Shown here piece by piece: positions 61,988-64,000 of a stretch of DNA of 64,000 nt. The translations under genes and the position numbers were made by a program. The stretch's first letter is position 1. Each line of letters opens with the position of its first letter. The stretch comes from Mycobacterium sp. 852013-50091_SCH5140682 (GTDB taxonomy: Bacteria > Actinomycetota > Actinomycetes > Mycobacteriales > Mycobacteriaceae). Location: contig NZ_LZTB01000118.1 of the NCBI RefSeq assembly GCF_001665685.1, positions 124,001 to 188,000 of the forward strand. Direction: 5' to 3'. The notes beneath the pieces are model-generated. The model saw nothing but the letters and a program-made list of their open reading frames with translations, was not told the origin of the DNA and made no database searches.

Positions 61988-63121
61988 ATGACAGCGCCGG
62001 CCGCCGACCTGCGCGCCGCTGAACGCTGGTTTCTGGACCGTGGCCTTCCGTCGGTTCTCACGGCACGCGGCCGACTGCGGGCGGTGTGGCCGCGATCGGC
62101 CCCGGCCTTGGCCGGCCTCGCGGTGATTTCAACGTGTTCGGCGATCATCTACCTGCTCACCGGCACGACGACGCTCGACGTCGACGAGGTCGACATCACC
62201 CCGGTGCAATGGGTCGCGCTGACTGTCGTGACACTCGCGGTGCCCCTTGTTGCCGCCGTCGGCTGGCTGGTGGCACGGATGACCACGGATCGCAGTCAGT
62301 CCGTCGCGTCGGCGACGTCACTGGTGATTGCGTTGGTCTGCAGCGTCATTGAGCGAGACTGGGCGTCCTTGGGGGTGACGGTCTGCATCGTCGCAGCGGT
62401 GCTCGCACTCACCGCCTCTGGGATCGGATCAGTCCTGGGCTGGGCGGCGCGGCTCACCATGACGCAGATCGCGGGGATCGGTGAACTGATGGTCGGGTCG
62501 CTACCGGTCGTACTCCTCACCGTGCTCGTGTTTTTCAACACCCACGTGTGGCTGATGGCCGCGACGATCACCCCGTTAAGGATGTGGCTGGCTGTTGGCC
62601 TGCTGGTCATGATCGCAGTCGCGTTCGTGGTCTCGCGCCTCGTCGAGCGAGCCAAGCCGATCCTGCAATCCGCATCAGCATCTGCCCGCCACGCCGACCG
62701 TTTGAAAGGGACACCGTTCGACCAGATGGCCGACCCGGGTGAACCGTATCCACTCACGCGCGGCGAGCGATTCAACGAGATTTTCGTTCTCGCCGCCACC
62801 CAGATCGCGCAGGTTCTTATGGTCGCGGCCGTCACCTCGGGAATCTTCTTCGTGCTCGGCCTCATCGTGCTGAGCCCGGAAGTGGCCGACAAATGGACCC
62901 GCGGCGGTTCCGGCTCTGCCAACATCCTCGGGCTCGTGCTGCCGGTCCCCCAGGCGCTGGCCTACACCACGCTGTTCCTGGGATCACTGACGTTCATGTA
63001 TGTCAGCGCGCGGGCAGTCACCGATGCCGAATATCGAGCGACCTTCTTCGACCCGCTCATCGACGACCTCAAGCTGACGATGGTGGCGCGCAACCGGTAC
63101 CGCTACAACACGCCGGCATGA
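61988..63121 (+). CDS. Multi-TM membrane protein, unknown
   Basis: A 377-residue protein with about 7 TM helices. The N-terminal 30 residues are cytoplasmic and charged; a hydrophilic loop (ERAKPILQSASASARHADRL) splits the helices. No family recognised with certainty. No strong ribosome-binding site is seen before ATG 61988. It is divergent from the HtrA gene. Confidence 0.65.
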   Translation: MTAPAADLRAAERWFLDRGLPSVLTARGRLRAVWPRSAPALAGLAVISTCSAIIYLLTGTTTLDVDEVDITPVQWVALTVVTLAVPLVAAVGWLVARMTTDRSQSVASATSLVIALVCSVIERDWASLGVTVCIVAAVLALTASGIGSVLGWAARLTMTQIAGIGELMVGSLPVVLLTVLVFFNTHVWLMAATITPLRMWLAVGLLVMIAVAFVVSRLVERAKPILQSASASARHADRLKGTPFDQMADPGEPYPLTRGERFNEIFVLAATQIAQVLMVAAVTSGIFFVLGLIVLSPEVADKWTRGGSGSANILGLVLPVPQALAYTTLFLGSLTFMYVSARAVTDAEYRATFFDPLIDDLKLTMVARNRYRYNTPA

Positions 63122-63186
63122 CGTATCGGCCGCCGGCGAGTGCCCGATGACCGGTGAACCGCGGACAGGGCTGTAGCGTGGCGGCC

Positions 63187-63834
63187 GTGAACTCCTCTCG
63201 TGTGACCCGTTCCGTCGCCTTTGCGGCCTGCGCTGCGTCGGTCGCCATGACGCTTGCCGCATGTGGCTCCGATGCGGGCAGCCCGTCGGCAAGTACGTCG
63301 AGTGCTCCGGCCACACACATGTCCTCTGCCGCCACTGCCCCGTCGCCGGTCAGCACCACCGCACCCATTGCCAGCACCTGCCCGACGGCAGCGCCGGCCG
63401 CAGGCGGCAATCCCCAGTGGACGCTGACGGGCGCCACCGGCAGCGTCGGCGTCACCGGTTCCACAGACACCACGGCGCCGGACGTCAAGGTGGGCGCACC
63501 GTTCAGCGTGACCGAGACGCAGGTGCACACGCTGGTTCCCGGCGACGGACCCGTCGTCGCGGACACCGCAACGGTCTCCGTGTGCTACATGGGAGTCAAC
63601 GGTCGTGACGGCAAAGTGTTCGACAGCAGCTACCAACGCGGCGAACCGGTCCAGTTCCCGCTCGACGGCGTGGTGACCGGCTTCAAGAAGGCCATCGCCG
63701 GACAGAAGATCGGTTCCACCGTGGCGGTCGCCATGACGCCGGCAGACGGTTATCCCGACGGTCAGCCCGGCGCCGGGATCCAGAAGGGCGACACGCTGGT
63801 GTTCGCGATCAAGATCCTCGACGCCACGAGCTGA
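63187..63834 (+). CDS. FKBP-type peptidyl-prolyl isomerase lipoprotein
   Basis: A ~215-residue lipoprotein. The lipobox TLAAC at about residue 26 is followed by a Ser/Ala/Pro/Thr-rich linker, then an FKBP domain (DTATVSVCYMGVNGRDGKVF, PVQFPLDGVVTGFKKAIAG, IQKGDTLVFAIKIL). It folds or refolds proteins at the outer membrane face. The start is uncertain; GTG 63187 and 63178 both work. Confidence 0.8.
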   Translation: MNSSRVTRSVAFAACAASVAMTLAACGSDAGSPSASTSSAPATHMSSAATAPSPVSTTAPIASTCPTAAPAAGGNPQWTLTGATGSVGVTGSTDTTAPDVKVGAPFSVTETQVHTLVPGDGPVVADTATVSVCYMGVNGRDGKVFDSSYQRGEPVQFPLDGVVTGFKKAIAGQKIGSTVAVAMTPADGYPDGQPGAGIQKGDTLVFAIKILDATS

Positions 63835-63871
63835 CCTGCCGCGGCCCTCGCCGGGGCGCCCACCGCCGTCG

Positions 63872-64000
63872 TCATTGCTTGGTGCGGAACGTCTTCCAGT
63901 CGCCGATCGCAGCCAACCGACGGCGTTGCTGGGTTGCGGCTCCGCGGTCGAGACCATGGTTGCGGTCCTCGAGGCTGCCGATGACACGCTCGCGGTGCTC
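63872..64000 (-). CDS. C-terminal fragment of a minus-strand gene (partial)
   Basis: The last 42 codons of a gene cut by the right edge, ending in AAIGDWKTFRTKQ before the stop. The segment is charged and helix-like (EHRERVIGSLEDRNHG). Too short to assign a family; it converges on the FKBP gene. Confidence 0.5.
   Translation of the reverse strand, partial: EHRERVIGSLEDRNHGLDRGAATQQRRRLAAIGDWKTFRTKQ

Noticed and set aside
63103..63987. Long minus-strand frame over the FKBP gene
   Set aside because: It is the antisense of the FKBP lipoprotein, which has a lipobox and clear domain; only the separate fragment ending at 63872 is supported on the minus strand.

Overview
The window is a high-GC actinobacterial chromosome segment. 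The most likely source is a rapidly growing Mycobacterium/Mycolicibacterium-type organism. Pointers are the MPT63-like DUF1942 protein, the PepD-like HtrA protease, a secreted cutinase, GTG/TTG starts, near-leaderless promoters with TANNNT -10 boxes and MmyB-type regulators. I see no rRNA, tRNA, insertion sequence, prophage or CRISPR array. Genes are densely packed and most operons are joined by ATGA overlaps. Species assignment is an inference.

Layout. 1-7054 (minus) is one tightly coupled operon: small membrane protein, GH15 glycosidase, SDR, pyruvate-oxidase-like TPP enzyme, membrane protein, and the small and flavoprotein (cut by the window edge) subunits of a GMC dehydrogenase. A MarR gene diverges from it and a CsbD-like gene follows. 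8.1-11.7 kb holds an LGFP lipoprotein, a solute-binding protein, a 62-aa protein and a PaaK-like CoA ligase. 11.7-18.9 kb is a urea island: AmiS/UreI transporter, LuxR regulator and ureAB-C-G-D-E-F. 19-26.6 kb is mixed: CBM2 protein, 52-aa protein, terpene-cyclase-fold protein, PIN protein, YceH-methyltransferase fusion, MPT63-like protein, phenylalanine hydroxylase, DoxX-like protein, Rieske protein. 26.7-36.2 kb carries an XRE regulator with a divergent MFS pump, hydrolases, a cutinase and small unknown proteins. 36.3-43 kb holds a 50-aa secreted peptide, an SRPBCC protein, an alpha/beta hydrolase, a Pro/His-rich membrane protein with an MFS transporter, and a CitA/CitB-type two-component system. 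43-51.4 kb includes an alcohol dehydrogenase and a YkoEDC-type ECF transporter with a THI5-like protein, kinase, rhodanese and divergent GntR. 52.5-59.6 kb is a B12-dependent diol/glycerol dehydratase cluster with reactivase, APC permease and PucR regulator. The right end has a PASTA-like protein, HtrA protease, membrane protein and FKBP-type lipoprotein.

Two regulatory patterns stand out. (1) The urea transporter and the urease operon lie on either side of a LuxR gene, and each starts from a copy of the same promoter. Each copy has the dyad ATGGGAG-N4-CTCCCAT at the same distance from a TACGCT -10, the same 5' UTR, and a short upstream ORF starting Mxx(F/L)TRHR that overlaps the structural gene. 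(2) A bipartite element recurs at about 10.0, 19.5, 36.5 and 38.4 kb. It consists of a TGAGCACAATGCGCA-type box and, 41-43 bp further on, a (C/G)TTGTGCGCACAA(G/C) palindrome centred about 32 bp before a -10. Each copy precedes a small or secreted protein gene. A single distal-type box overlaps the promoter of the CitA-like kinase at 40.6 kb, so this kinase/regulator pair is the best local candidate controller. The link is an inference.
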